From: Mycobacterium sp. 852013-50091_SCH5140682
GTDB taxonomy: Bacteria; Actinomycetota; Actinomycetes; Mycobacteriales; Mycobacteriaceae
NCBI RefSeq assembly: GCF_001665685.1
Contig: NZ_LZTB01000038.1
Coordinates: 1 to 64,000, forward strand
Length of the DNA stretch: 64,000 nucleotides
Reading direction: 5' to 3'
A program made the translations under genes and the position numbers. The notes beneath the pieces were generated by a model. The model searched no databases, was not told where the DNA came from, and saw only the letters and a list, made by a program, of their open reading frames with translations. Positions 24,800 through 32,230 of this stretch are shown here, in pieces (position 1 is the first letter of the stretch; each line of letters begins with the position of its first letter).

Positions 24800-26149
24800 A
24801 TGCAGATCGGACGCCGGGAAGCTGTCGCGGTGGTCATCGGTCTGGTCCTGGTGGTCGCAGCGTTCGTGGTGCCGCACCTGCACTTGGGTATCGTCACCCC
24901 GCTGATCAACAGCACGGCCGCGCAGATTCACAGCTTCGCCGACACCGCACCGATTTTCGGCTGGTGGAACGCGCACGTCGGTTGGGGCACCGGCCCGGCG
25001 ATCGCCATCGCGGCAGCCGCCGTGTGGTGGGGTCCGGCACTGGCACAGCGGCTTCCGTGGCGGGCTCTGCCCGTCGCGGCGTGGGCAGTATCGGGCACAT
25101 GGGCGTTCTCGCTGGCCATGATCGACGGCTGGCAGCGTGGCTTCGCGGGCCGGCTCACCGCGCCGCACGAGTACCTGAACCAGGTGCCGACCATCACCGA
25201 CATTCCTGAGGCGCTGCGCACGTTCTCGTCGAGAATCCCCGGCCATCAGCCTGATTCGTGGATAACCCATGTGTCCGGGCATCCGCCGGGTGCGCTGCTG
25301 ACCTTTGTGTGGCTGGACCGCCTAGGACTGGGCGGCGGCGCGTGGGCCGGGTTGCTGTGCCTGCTGGTCGGATCCAGTGCCGCCGCGGCGATCGTCGTCG
25401 CAGCGCGTGCGCTCACCGACGAAGCCACGGCTCGGCGGGTCGCGCCGTTCGTGGCAGTGGCGCCGACGGCCATCTGGTTCGCGGTGTCGGCCGACGGGTA
25501 TTTCACAGGTGTCGCCGCGTGGGGTATCGCCTTGCTGGCCTTGGCGGTACACGGCCGCCACCACATGGCGTGGGGGCTCGGCGCCGGGCTCCTGCTGGGC
25601 TGGGGCATCTTCCTGAACTATGGGCTGATCCTGATGGCGCTCCCCGCCCTGGCCGTGCTGCTCACCGCGTCCGATTGGCGGTCCGCGCTGCGGGTGCTGG
25701 TACCTGCCGCGGTGGCGGCGCTGGCCGTGGTGGCGGTGTTCCTCGCCGCGGGGTTCTGGTGGTTCGATGGTTACACCCTGGTGCAGCAACGCTATTGGGG
25801 CGGCATCGCTGCCAATCGGCCGTTCCAGTACTGGTCGTGGGCCAACCTGGCCTCGGTGGTGTGTGCCATCGGGTTGGGCAGCGTGGCTGGGATGGGCCGG
25901 CTGTTCGACGTGTCCGCGATTCGGCGACAACCGGGACTGCGGCTGGTGCTGATCGGCGCGCTGGTGGCGATCCTGTTCGCCGATCTCAGCATGTTGAGCA
26001 AGGCCGAGACCGAACGCATCTGGCTGCCGTTCACGGTGTGGCTCACCGCCGCGGGCGCGTTCTTGCCGCCGCGTTCAGCGCGACTCTGGCTGGCGGTCAA
26101 CGTGCTCGGCGCTCTTGTGCTCAACCATGTCATCCTCACCAACTGGTAG
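24800..26149 (+). CDS. Polytopic membrane protein (Rv0541c-type)
   Basis: This 449-residue integral membrane protein has about ten hydrophobic helices (for example AVAVVIGLVLVVAAFVVPHL near the N-terminus). An extracytoplasmic loop between early helices carries HVSGHPPGALLTFVWLDRLG, reminiscent of GT-C glycosyltransferase loops, so a lipid-linked sugar transfer or lipid-processing role is possible but unproven. The ATG at 24800 (MQIGRREAV) is preferred; a GTG at 24740 would add 20 polar residues. The 3' end overlaps the convergent small membrane gene by 75 bases (26075-26149). Confidence 0.8.
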   Translation: MQIGRREAVAVVIGLVLVVAAFVVPHLHLGIVTPLINSTAAQIHSFADTAPIFGWWNAHVGWGTGPAIAIAAAAVWWGPALAQRLPWRALPVAAWAVSGTWAFSLAMIDGWQRGFAGRLTAPHEYLNQVPTITDIPEALRTFSSRIPGHQPDSWITHVSGHPPGALLTFVWLDRLGLGGGAWAGLLCLLVGSSAAAAIVVAARALTDEATARRVAPFVAVAPTAIWFAVSADGYFTGVAAWGIALLALAVHGRHHMAWGLGAGLLLGWGIFLNYGLILMALPALAVLLTASDWRSALRVLVPAAVAALAVVAVFLAAGFWWFDGYTLVQQRYWGGIAANRPFQYWSWANLASVVCAIGLGSVAGMGRLFDVSAIRRQPGLRLVLIGALVAILFADLSMLSKAETERIWLPFTVWLTAAGAFLPPRSARLWLAVNVLGALVLNHVILTNW

Positions 26150-26542
26150 CACGCGCTTCAGCAAGCCGTACCCCAGCACGCTCAACCACACCACAGCGAG
26201 GGAAACCGCCAGTCCGAGTGGATAATCGCGGTCCAACACCGTCGAGTTGTCGGGGCGCATACCGGGCCGGCCGTACACCGGGATCGCCAGCAGCACGAGC
26301 ACCACGCTGCACAACACCGCCACACCGATGGGTGATCGCGAACCCGCGGGAATCAGCCGGTGCCCCATCCAACCCAGCGCCGCGCACAGCGGGGCGAAGA
26401 CGAAGTCGTGCACGACGACGGCGACGAGCGCCCACACCAGGATCCGGACGATGATCACCGGCGGGTTCTCCCACACCAGCAACGCACCGTAGGCGCCCAG
26501 TCCGATTCCGACCATCGCCAGCAGCAGCCGCATCGCTCTCAT
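26075..26542 (-). CDS. Small membrane protein ending the GT2-Moco operon
   Basis: This 155-residue protein has four predicted TM helices: about 4-22 (MRLLLAMVGIGLGAYGALLV), 30-50 (IIVRILVWALVAVVVHDFVFA), 70-92 (SPIGVAVLCSVVLVLLAIPVY) and 108-125 (LGLAVSLAVVWLSVLGYGLL), with a charged tail (GEDDMVEHKSAEHVDRQPESR, about 135-155). The start ATG at 26542 overlaps the stop of the molybdopterin gene (ATGA), showing translational coupling. I do not recognise a family. Its constant position after the molybdopterin oxidoreductase suggests an assembly or quinone-interacting partner (inference). The 3' end lies inside the convergent membrane protein gene. Confidence 0.8.
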   Translation of the reverse strand: MRAMRLLLAMVGIGLGAYGALLVWENPPVIIVRILVWALVAVVVHDFVFAPLCAALGWMGHRLIPAGSRSPIGVAVLCSVVLVLLAIPVYGRPGMRPDNSTVLDRDYPLGLAVSLAVVWLSVLGYGLLKRVLPVGEDDMVEHKSAEHVDRQPESR

Positions 26543-27642
26543 CCCACCACCTCGATCCGGGACAGCCATTTCGTCTGCAGCACACCGGGTCTGCTCGGGG
26601 CGATCAGCCGGCACGGGTAACCGTGGTCGAGGTCCAGGGGTTCTCCGTTCAGTCGCAACGCGATCAGGGTCGCACTGTCGCGGGCATGCCGAGCCGGCAA
26701 TACTGTGCGGGAGTACGGCCCCGGCGGTTCGAGTGAGATCATCCGCACGTCGGAGTCCGCGCCGCCACCGACCGTGGCGATCAGATCCGCCAGCACCACC
26801 CCGGCCCATTCCGCGTCGACGCTCCAGCCCTCGACACACGCCACCGGCAACCTTCGGGTGGTCTGCGGCAGGGCCGCGAGCTCGGCGACGGTGAAGGTAC
26901 GCACCACAGCTCCTCTGGTCACCGTCAGCCGGTATTCGGGCGAGGTGGCGCTGCGCAGCACACCGGCCGCGATCGCGGACCGGTTCACCGGAACCGCCTG
27001 CGGCCCTTGCCCGGATCGCGGTGCGAGCACCGACACCCGGCGCAGCAACGGTACCGTCTGCCCCGCGGTCGCGATCGTCGCGAGCGCGACCGCCAGCCAG
27101 GTGCCGCGCAGCACGGTGCGCCGGGTGGGCCCTGGCGGCGCGTGCTCGGGCGACTCGAGCGGCTCGTCGAGTGCCCGGCGGATCACCGGCAGTTTGACCG
27201 CGAGGTGTACGAGAACTGCTCCTGCGGCGACGTAGGCCATGGCGTAGTGCGCGGTGGTGAAGAAGAACTTGAAGGCGTACCACTGCGCGATGTTCATCAG
27301 CCCGGTGGAGAGCTGAAACAGCATGGCGCCGACCAGAACCAGGATCGACAGCCGCTCCACCTGGCGCACGAGCCCACCGATCAGTGGGCGTTCGAACAGC
27401 TTGGGCCACACCGACCACAGCTTGACCACCAGCAGCGGGATGGCGGCGATACCCGAGATCACGTGCAGGCCTTGGGTCAACCGGTACAGCCACACCGGCC
27501 GGGTGGGCCAGAAAAACCAGGGCTGCGGGTGCTGGATGAAATGGCTGATCAGTCCCGTCACGAAGCAGACCGCCACCGCGACGCCGAGTGCCGCCCCGAC
27601 CCGGACGGTCACGGCCGTGCCGCACAGCGTCACGGTACTCAT
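26539..27642 (-). CDS. Membrane-anchored molybdopterin oxidoreductase with fused cytochrome b-like domain
   Basis: This 367-residue protein has four N-terminal TM helices (about 12-32, 55-75, 98-118, 126-148) with histidines placed as heme b ligands (H60, H132, H146). A twin-arginine-like motif TRRTVLRG (173-180) precedes a fifth hydrophobic stretch (182-198). The periplasmic sulfite-oxidase-fold domain (about 215-367) has the Moco-thiolate cysteine C269 in VACVEGWS, like the YedY/MsrP type, and a C-terminal GYPCRLIAPSRPG. The reaction may be reduction of oxidised protein methionine or a similar oxide. The layout looks like MsrQ and MsrP fused. The start ATG overlaps the methyltransferase stop, and its stop overlaps the next start (both ATGA). 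Confidence 0.85.
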   Translation of the reverse strand: MSTVTLCGTAVTVRVGAALGVAVAVCFVTGLISHFIQHPQPWFFWPTRPVWLYRLTQGLHVISGIAAIPLLVVKLWSVWPKLFERPLIGGLVRQVERLSILVLVGAMLFQLSTGLMNIAQWYAFKFFFTTAHYAMAYVAAGAVLVHLAVKLPVIRRALDEPLESPEHAPPGPTRRTVLRGTWLAVALATIATAGQTVPLLRRVSVLAPRSGQGPQAVPVNRSAIAAGVLRSATSPEYRLTVTRGAVVRTFTVAELAALPQTTRRLPVACVEGWSVDAEWAGVVLADLIATVGGGADSDVRMISLEPPGPYSRTVLPARHARDSATLIALRLNGEPLDLDHGYPCRLIAPSRPGVLQTKWLSRIEVVG

Positions 27643-28280
27643 GCCGTTTCCAAGACCGCGATCACCCGGGTGCCGACCGGATGGGTGGCCGTCACCGCGA
27701 GGCCGACGTCGTCGGCCAGCTGCCCCGCGCAGTCCAAACCGACCGTCGCCCAGCGGAACCAGGGACCGATGCTGTTCACCGACTCCAGCCGGACCCATGC
27801 CGCGTCGACTCCGGTTGCCACCGTGTCGAATTCGACCAGGCATCGGCCGCCCCGGCGCAGCAGCTCGCCGGCTCGCTGCAACACTCGCCACGGGTCACCG
27901 CCGAGCCCGACGTTACCGTCGGCCAGCAGCACCGTCTGCCATCGGCCGGTACCGGGCAGCGGTGCGAACAGATCTCGGCACAGCACCGGTGCGCCACTGC
28001 CCCGGGCCAATTCGGTGGCGGTGCGGGACAAGTCGACGCCGAGGGCGGGCAGCCCCCGCCGCACCAGGCCCGCGACCAACCGCCCCGGCCCACAACCGAG
28101 ATCGAGCGTCGGCCCGGCGCACAGGTTCACGATGGTTTCGTCGAACCTGCTGTCGAACCGGCCGTTTGCCCTGCAGCCGCCCAGCCAGCTGTACACCGGC
28201 AGATGCCGCATGCCGCCGTCGGCGCGCCGGATCCAGCACTGTTCCCCGTCGAGCGCCTGGTCGTAGAGCTGTCCGTGCAT
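27639..28280 (-). CDS. Class I SAM-dependent methyltransferase
   Basis: This 213-residue Rossmann-fold methyltransferase has motif I LDLGCGPGRLVAGL (59-72), acidic motif II GVDLSRTA (81-88) and post-motif LLADGNVGLGGDPWRVLQ. The N-terminus (about 1-55) is an extra segment with RFDSRFDETIV. It is the middle gene of the five-gene minus-strand operon; its stop overlaps the start of the molybdopterin gene by four bases and its start is 1 base after the DUF2064 stop. The substrate is unknown, but it may act on a sugar or lipid made by the adjacent GT2 and DUF2064 proteins. Confidence 0.85.
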   Translation of the reverse strand: MHGQLYDQALDGEQCWIRRADGGMRHLPVYSWLGGCRANGRFDSRFDETIVNLCAGPTLDLGCGPGRLVAGLVRRGLPALGVDLSRTATELARGSGAPVLCRDLFAPLPGTGRWQTVLLADGNVGLGGDPWRVLQRAGELLRRGGRCLVEFDTVATGVDAAWVRLESVNSIGPWFRWATVGLDCAGQLADDVGLAVTATHPVGTRVIAVLETA

Positions 28281-28281
28281 G

Positions 28282-28938
28282 TCACATCCCCTGGGTCGCT
28301 CGGACGAACCGGCTGTCGAGAGCGCAGGCCCCGCGCACCTCGCCGATGTCGTCGACAGTGTCGAAGTCGGCCAGCTCGGCGGTCAGGGTCACCGCCGCAC
28401 CGGTGTTACGCAGTGCGGCAAGGGTTTCTGCTCCGGTCTGCGGTGTCGACATCTCGACATCGGCGAGGCACGCCGCCGTGCGGCTGTCCTGCACACCGAG
28501 CACCCACCACCCGCCGTCGCGGGCCATGCCGAGCACCGCGTCGGCGTCGGACAGGGCGTCTGCGCACCCGTCGAGCAGGGCAGCGCTGACCTGTGGCGTG
28601 TCCATCCCGATCTGCAGCACCGGCAGCCCGGTCGCCGCGGCGGCGTCGGCGTGAGCGTTGGCAAGCCGTTCGGCGAAGTTCCGACCACGCTGGGGTACGA
28701 CGATGAAATCCGCTAGCCGGGCGCGTATCTCGTGGCAGCGGCGGGCCTGCCCGAGGTCACCGGTCAGCGCCACCACGCGGGCCTGGACGGCGGCGGCGGC
28801 CGCCGCGTCGAGGGTGTCCAGCAGCGCTGCTGCAGCGATCTCGGCCGCGGCCTCGGCGCCGATTCCGGCGGCCAGCCGGGTCTTGGCAAGACCCGGAACC
28901 GGCGCCTTCGCAACCACCAGCACCACAACGGGTTTCAT
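28282..28938 (-). CDS. DUF2064 glycosyl/nucleotidyltransferase-like protein
   Basis: This 218-residue GT-A-fold protein of the DUF2064 (TIGR04282-type) family has the N-terminal LVVAKAPVPGLAKTRLAAG with the phosphate-binding KxxxPGxxKTRL, GMDTPQVSAALL, and ARDGGWWVLGVQ. Members sit next to GT2 enzymes, and some are linked to sugar-arsenic or selenium-domain loci. It corresponds to an Rv0540-type gene. The start ATG overlaps the GT2 stop (ATGA). Reaction unknown: likely transfer of a sugar phosphate or nucleotide. Confidence 0.87.
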   Translation of the reverse strand: MKPVVVLVVAKAPVPGLAKTRLAAGIGAEAAAEIAAAALLDTLDAAAAAAVQARVVALTGDLGQARRCHEIRARLADFIVVPQRGRNFAERLANAHADAAAATGLPVLQIGMDTPQVSAALLDGCADALSDADAVLGMARDGGWWVLGVQDSRTAACLADVEMSTPQTGAETLAALRNTGAAVTLTAELADFDTVDDIGEVRGACALDSRFVRATQGM

Positions 28939-29597
28939 GTGATCGCCCGCCAGAAGTCCACTGCGGCAATCACACTGCCCCGCACCGATCCGCTCACCTT
29001 GGACTGACCTCCGGTGCGCGGCCCATAGGTCACGTCCCGCTCAACCACGCGCCAACCCGCCTGCCCCGCGCGAACCAACAGTTCCAGTGGATAGCCCGAG
29101 CGGCGATCCGTCACGCCGAGACCGATCAGCGCGTCGCGTCGGGCCACCCGCATCGGCGCGATGTCGTGCACCGGCAACCGGTACCGCTGCCGCAGCCGCC
29201 AGCACACCGCCGCCGTGCCGAGCCGGGCATGCCACGGCCAGCGCAAGCCGGCGACCGGCCTGCGCCTGCCGATCACCAGATCGGCGCCGCGATCCAGTTC
29301 CGCGATGAGCGTGGGTAACTCCCGCGGGTCCAGCGAGCCGTCGGCGTCGAGCACTGCCACGATCGGCGTCGCGGCCGCCACCACCCCCGCATGCACCGCA
29401 GAGCCGTACCCGGGGCGTGGCTCGGCCACCACCGCGGCGCCGAGCGAGCGGGCCACCTCGGCCGTGCGGTCGGTGCTGTTGTTGTCGACGACCAACGGCC
29501 GGTACCCGTCGGGCAGCGCGGCGAGCACACCGGGCAGCGACTGCTCCTCGTCCAGACACGGCAGCACCACGGTGACGAGCGCCGGTTCGGGGGCCAT
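28935..29597 (-). CDS. Family 2 glycosyltransferase
   Basis: This 220-residue GT-A glycosyltransferase heads the operon. It shows VVLPCLDEEQSLPGVLAALP, DNNSTDRT (38-45), the metal-binding DxD in VLDADGSLD (82-90), RWPWHARLGTAA and the C-terminal TYGPRTGGQSKVSGSVRG. The family transfers sugars from nucleotide- or polyprenyl-phosphate donors at the membrane inner face. It is an Rv0539-type gene. Start: ATG at 29597 (MAPEPALVTV); upstream in-frame ATG at 29732 would enter the divergent regulator. The 103-base gap to the divergent response regulator holds the promoters of both. Confidence 0.88.
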   Translation of the reverse strand: MAPEPALVTVVLPCLDEEQSLPGVLAALPDGYRPLVVDNNSTDRTAEVARSLGAAVVAEPRPGYGSAVHAGVVAAATPIVAVLDADGSLDPRELPTLIAELDRGADLVIGRRRPVAGLRWPWHARLGTAAVCWRLRQRYRLPVHDIAPMRVARRDALIGLGVTDRRSGYPLELLVRAGQAGWRVVERDVTYGPRTGGQSKVSGSVRGSVIAAVDFWRAIT

Positions 29598-29700
29598 GGT
29601 TTCTGACGGTAGGCCGCGCCCGCCGCCGTGGCCAGCGGCCAACCATGACGAAACCGTGACATAGCCGCAGGTCGAGGCGCTGCCGCAGTAACCTCGAACA

Positions 29701-30402
29701 ATGACCCGGGTACTCATCGCCGACGATGACACCGTGGTGCGCGACGTGGTGCGGCGCTATCTGGAACGCGACGGGCTCGACGTCTCGGTCGCGCACGACG
29801 GCACCGAAGCCATGCGGCTGCTGGACACCGTGCAGATCGACGTCGCGGTGCTCGACGTGATGATGCCGGGTTCCGACGGCCTGTCGCTGTGCCGAGACCT
29901 GCGGCGCGACGGCGACTACAGCATGCCGGTGATCCTGCTGACCGCGCTCGGCGAAGAGGACGACCGCATCGCCGGGCTGGAGGCCGGCGCCGACGATTAT
30001 CTGACCAAGCCGTTCAGCCCCCGTGAACTGGCGTTGCGGGTGCGCTCGCTGCTGCGGCGCAGCTCCGGGCCCGTTGGGTCAGTGCCCGCGGAGCTCTCCG
30101 TCGACGATCTGCACGTATCGACCGCCGCACGCTCGGTCACCTTGGCGGGGCGCCCGGTGAGCCTGACCAACCGCGAGTTCGATCTGCTGGTGTTCCTGCT
30201 GACCAACAGCGACACCGTGTTCTCTCGCGAGGATCTGCTCAAACGGGTGTGGCGCTGGGACTTCGGCGACCTGTCCACCGTGACGGTGCACATCAAGCGG
30301 CTACGGTCCAAGCTCGGCGATCAACACCGGATCCAGACGGTGTGGGGACGCGGCTACCTGTGGAGTGGTGATGAGCGCTTGCGCGAAGATCAGAGGGTGT
30401 AG
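29701..30402 (+). CDS. OmpR/PhoB-family response regulator
   Basis: This 233-residue regulator has a receiver domain (acidic D8-D10, phosphoacceptor D52 in LDVMMPG, K103 in LTKPFSP) and a winged-helix output domain (about 135-228, LSLTNREFDLLVFLL... GRGYLW). There is no ribosome site before the ATG, so a leaderless transcript is possible. The final residues ERLREDQRV are encoded by the first copy of a 32-base tandem duplication (30370-30433), after which the kinase starts with GTG at 30434. It is divergent from the GT2 operon, so it probably regulates that operon. Confidence 0.92.
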   Translation: MTRVLIADDDTVVRDVVRRYLERDGLDVSVAHDGTEAMRLLDTVQIDVAVLDVMMPGSDGLSLCRDLRRDGDYSMPVILLTALGEEDDRIAGLEAGADDYLTKPFSPRELALRVRSLLRRSSGPVGSVPAELSVDDLHVSTAARSVTLAGRPVSLTNREFDLLVFLLTNSDTVFSREDLLKRVWRWDFGDLSTVTVHIKRLRSKLGDQHRIQTVWGRGYLWSGDERLREDQRV

Positions 30403-30433
30403 ATGAGCGCTTGCGCGAAGATCAGAGGCTGTA
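30370..30433. repeat. 32-base tandem duplication between regulator and kinase
   Basis: Copies at 30370-30401 and 30402-30433 differ at one base. Copy 1 ends the regulator coding region (TAG at 30400-30402). In a single-copy form the regulator stop would overlap the kinase GTG (TAGTG), so the duplication has separated a coupled junction by 32 bases. It is visible in the raw sequence as two repeats of GATGAGCGCTTGCGCG. Confidence 0.9.
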
Positions 30434-31456
30434 GTGCAGAACCTCGCTGAGATCATCGGATGGGCGCTGGCCTGCTCGCTGCCGGTGGTGCTGGCCGGGG
30501 CGATCATCATCCGGTTTGCGCGGTCCTGGTCGCTGGCGGTGAGCATGGTGGTGCTGGTGCTGATCCCGACACTGGCCACGTTCACCGGGGTGCTCGGCGC
30601 CAGCGGGTTCATGATCACCGAGACGTTCGAGCAGACCGCGGTGGTGCTGGTGATCGTGTCGGTGGTGACCATCCCCGCGGCCGTCATGCTGGCCCGCTAC
30701 CAGGCCCGGCGCACGGTGTGGGAACAGGAGATCCGCGATTCGGAGCGCGCCGCAGAGCATTCGCGACGCCAATTGGTGGCGTTCGTCAGCCACGATCTGC
30801 GTACTCCGCTGGCCGGTATCCGTGCCGTCTCCGAGGCCATCGCCGACGGCGTGGTCACCGACGACGAGGTCAGAACCCACGCCAAACACATTGAGCAAGA
30901 ATCGATCCGGCTCTCGGAGATGGTCGACGACCTGTTCGAGATGTCGAAGATCAACGCGGGTTCGGTGCAACCGGTGCGCGAGCAGGTGGCCCTCGACGAG
31001 GTGGTGGCCGACGTGATCTCGGCGCACCGGATAGCGGCAGGCCGCGCAGGCGTGCGGTTGACGGCCGAACTGCCGGCGCAGCCTGTGCGGGTCCTGGGCA
31101 GTGACCGTGCCCTGGTGCGGGTGTTGTCGAACCTGGTGGCCAACGCCATCGCACACACCCCCGAGGGCGGGGCCGTGACGCTGACCCTCGGCGCGGACGC
31201 CGCCTGCGCATGGGCGCACGTCGACGACACCGGCGTCGGCATCGACGAGGCCGACCTGCCGCGCGTCTTCGACGTTGCCTATCGAGGCTCCAACGGCCGT
31301 GTGCCCCGCGCGGATTCGTCACTGCCGAGCGGTTCGGGGCTGGGGCTGACCATTGCCGCGGGCCTGGTCCAGGCGCACGGCGGCACGCTCTCGGCACGCA
31401 ATCTGGACACCGGGGCACGGTTCGAGGTGCGCTTGCCGTTGGCGCTCGTCGACTAG
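30434..31456 (+). CDS. Sensor histidine kinase with three TM helices and no large sensor domain
   Basis: This 340-residue kinase pairs with the OmpR regulator upstream. Hydrophobic segments at about 6-28, 33-55 and 66-87 leave only a loop of about ten residues outside, so sensing is likely within or near the membrane. They are followed by HisKA (H120 in FVSHDLRTPLAG) and an HATPase domain (N-box LSNLVANAIAHTPEG, DDTGVGID, GSGLGLTIAAGLV). The start is the GTG at 30434, immediately after the duplication's second copy. It is followed after 66 bases by a DUF5666 lipoprotein gene. Confidence 0.9.
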   Translation: MQNLAEIIGWALACSLPVVLAGAIIIRFARSWSLAVSMVVLVLIPTLATFTGVLGASGFMITETFEQTAVVLVIVSVVTIPAAVMLARYQARRTVWEQEIRDSERAAEHSRRQLVAFVSHDLRTPLAGIRAVSEAIADGVVTDDEVRTHAKHIEQESIRLSEMVDDLFEMSKINAGSVQPVREQVALDEVVADVISAHRIAAGRAGVRLTAELPAQPVRVLGSDRALVRVLSNLVANAIAHTPEGGAVTLTLGADAACAWAHVDDTGVGIDEADLPRVFDVAYRGSNGRVPRADSSLPSGSGLGLTIAAGLVQAHGGTLSARNLDTGARFEVRLPLALVD

Positions 31457-31522
31457 CGCACACTCATCGGATTCATATCCACTGCTGAGCTCATCGACAG
31501 CTGTGACGCGGACCGTGGCCAC

Positions 31523-32230
31523 ATGGTCATCACATCTCGCCCCTCGCCCTACGCCGTCGTCGCCCTTGCCGGATTCGCCGCGCTCTCGTTGGCCGCATGC
31601 GGCTCGTCGAGCACATCGTCTGCGCCCAGCTCCGCGACCAGCGGCTCGACGCCGACGTCAGCCGCTGCCGCCCCCGCTCCCGCGCCCGGCGGCCACGACG
31701 GCAAGGACTGGGTGGACGGACTGGTCAGTGCCGTATCGGGCGGCACGGTGAACGTGACGGGACGACAGGGTCCGGCCACCATCAACATCACGGGGTCGAC
31801 ACGCATCGTCCAGCTCAGCGCCGCACAGCTCACCGACGTCACCCAGGGCGAGTGCATCCAGGTCCACCCCACCAAAGACAGCAGCAGCGCTCCCACAGTC
31901 ACGGCAGCCGCAGTCCTCGTCGGTCAACCTGCCGGGAACCAATGCGGGCACAAGGGCGGCAATCAGCAACACGGCGTCGCCGGAACCGTCGCATCGGTCA
32001 ACGGCAACTCGATCGTGGTCACCGAGGCCGACAACAGCACCGCAACGGTGACCGTGACCGCCAACACCCGATACGAAAAGCGTTCCGACGCAAACGCTTC
32101 GGCGATCGCCACCGGCGTGTGCCTGGCAGCCCACGGCACCAAGGACAGCAGCGGCGTCCTGCAGGCCGCCGGGGCGACTGTGCGACCGGCCGTCAACGGC
32201 AGCTGTGGCGGCGGGCGCCCGCAGCACTAG
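31523..32230 (+). CDS. Secreted lipoprotein with two DUF5666-like domains
   Basis: This 235-residue precursor has a signal peptide ending in the lipobox LAAC (Cys26), a Ser/Thr/Ala/Pro linker (about 27-55), and two OB-like DUF5666-type repeats: one around DWVDGLVSAVSGGTVNVTGRQGPATINIT and one around GVAGTVASVNGNSIVVTEADNSTATVTVT. Cysteines near C114 and C141 (ECIQV, QCGHK) and two in the second half could form disulfides. A histidine/glycine-rich spacer (CGHKGGNQQHG) links the repeats. The function is unknown, and DUF5666 proteins are surface-exposed. It is the last gene on this strand and overlaps the convergent nitronate monooxygenase stop by 4 bases. Confidence 0.82.
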   Translation: MVITSRPSPYAVVALAGFAALSLAACGSSSTSSAPSSATSGSTPTSAAAAPAPAPGGHDGKDWVDGLVSAVSGGTVNVTGRQGPATINITGSTRIVQLSAAQLTDVTQGECIQVHPTKDSSSAPTVTAAAVLVGQPAGNQCGHKGGNQQHGVAGTVASVNGNSIVVTEADNSTATVTVTANTRYEKRSDANASAIATGVCLAAHGTKDSSGVLQAAGATVRPAVNGSCGGGRPQH

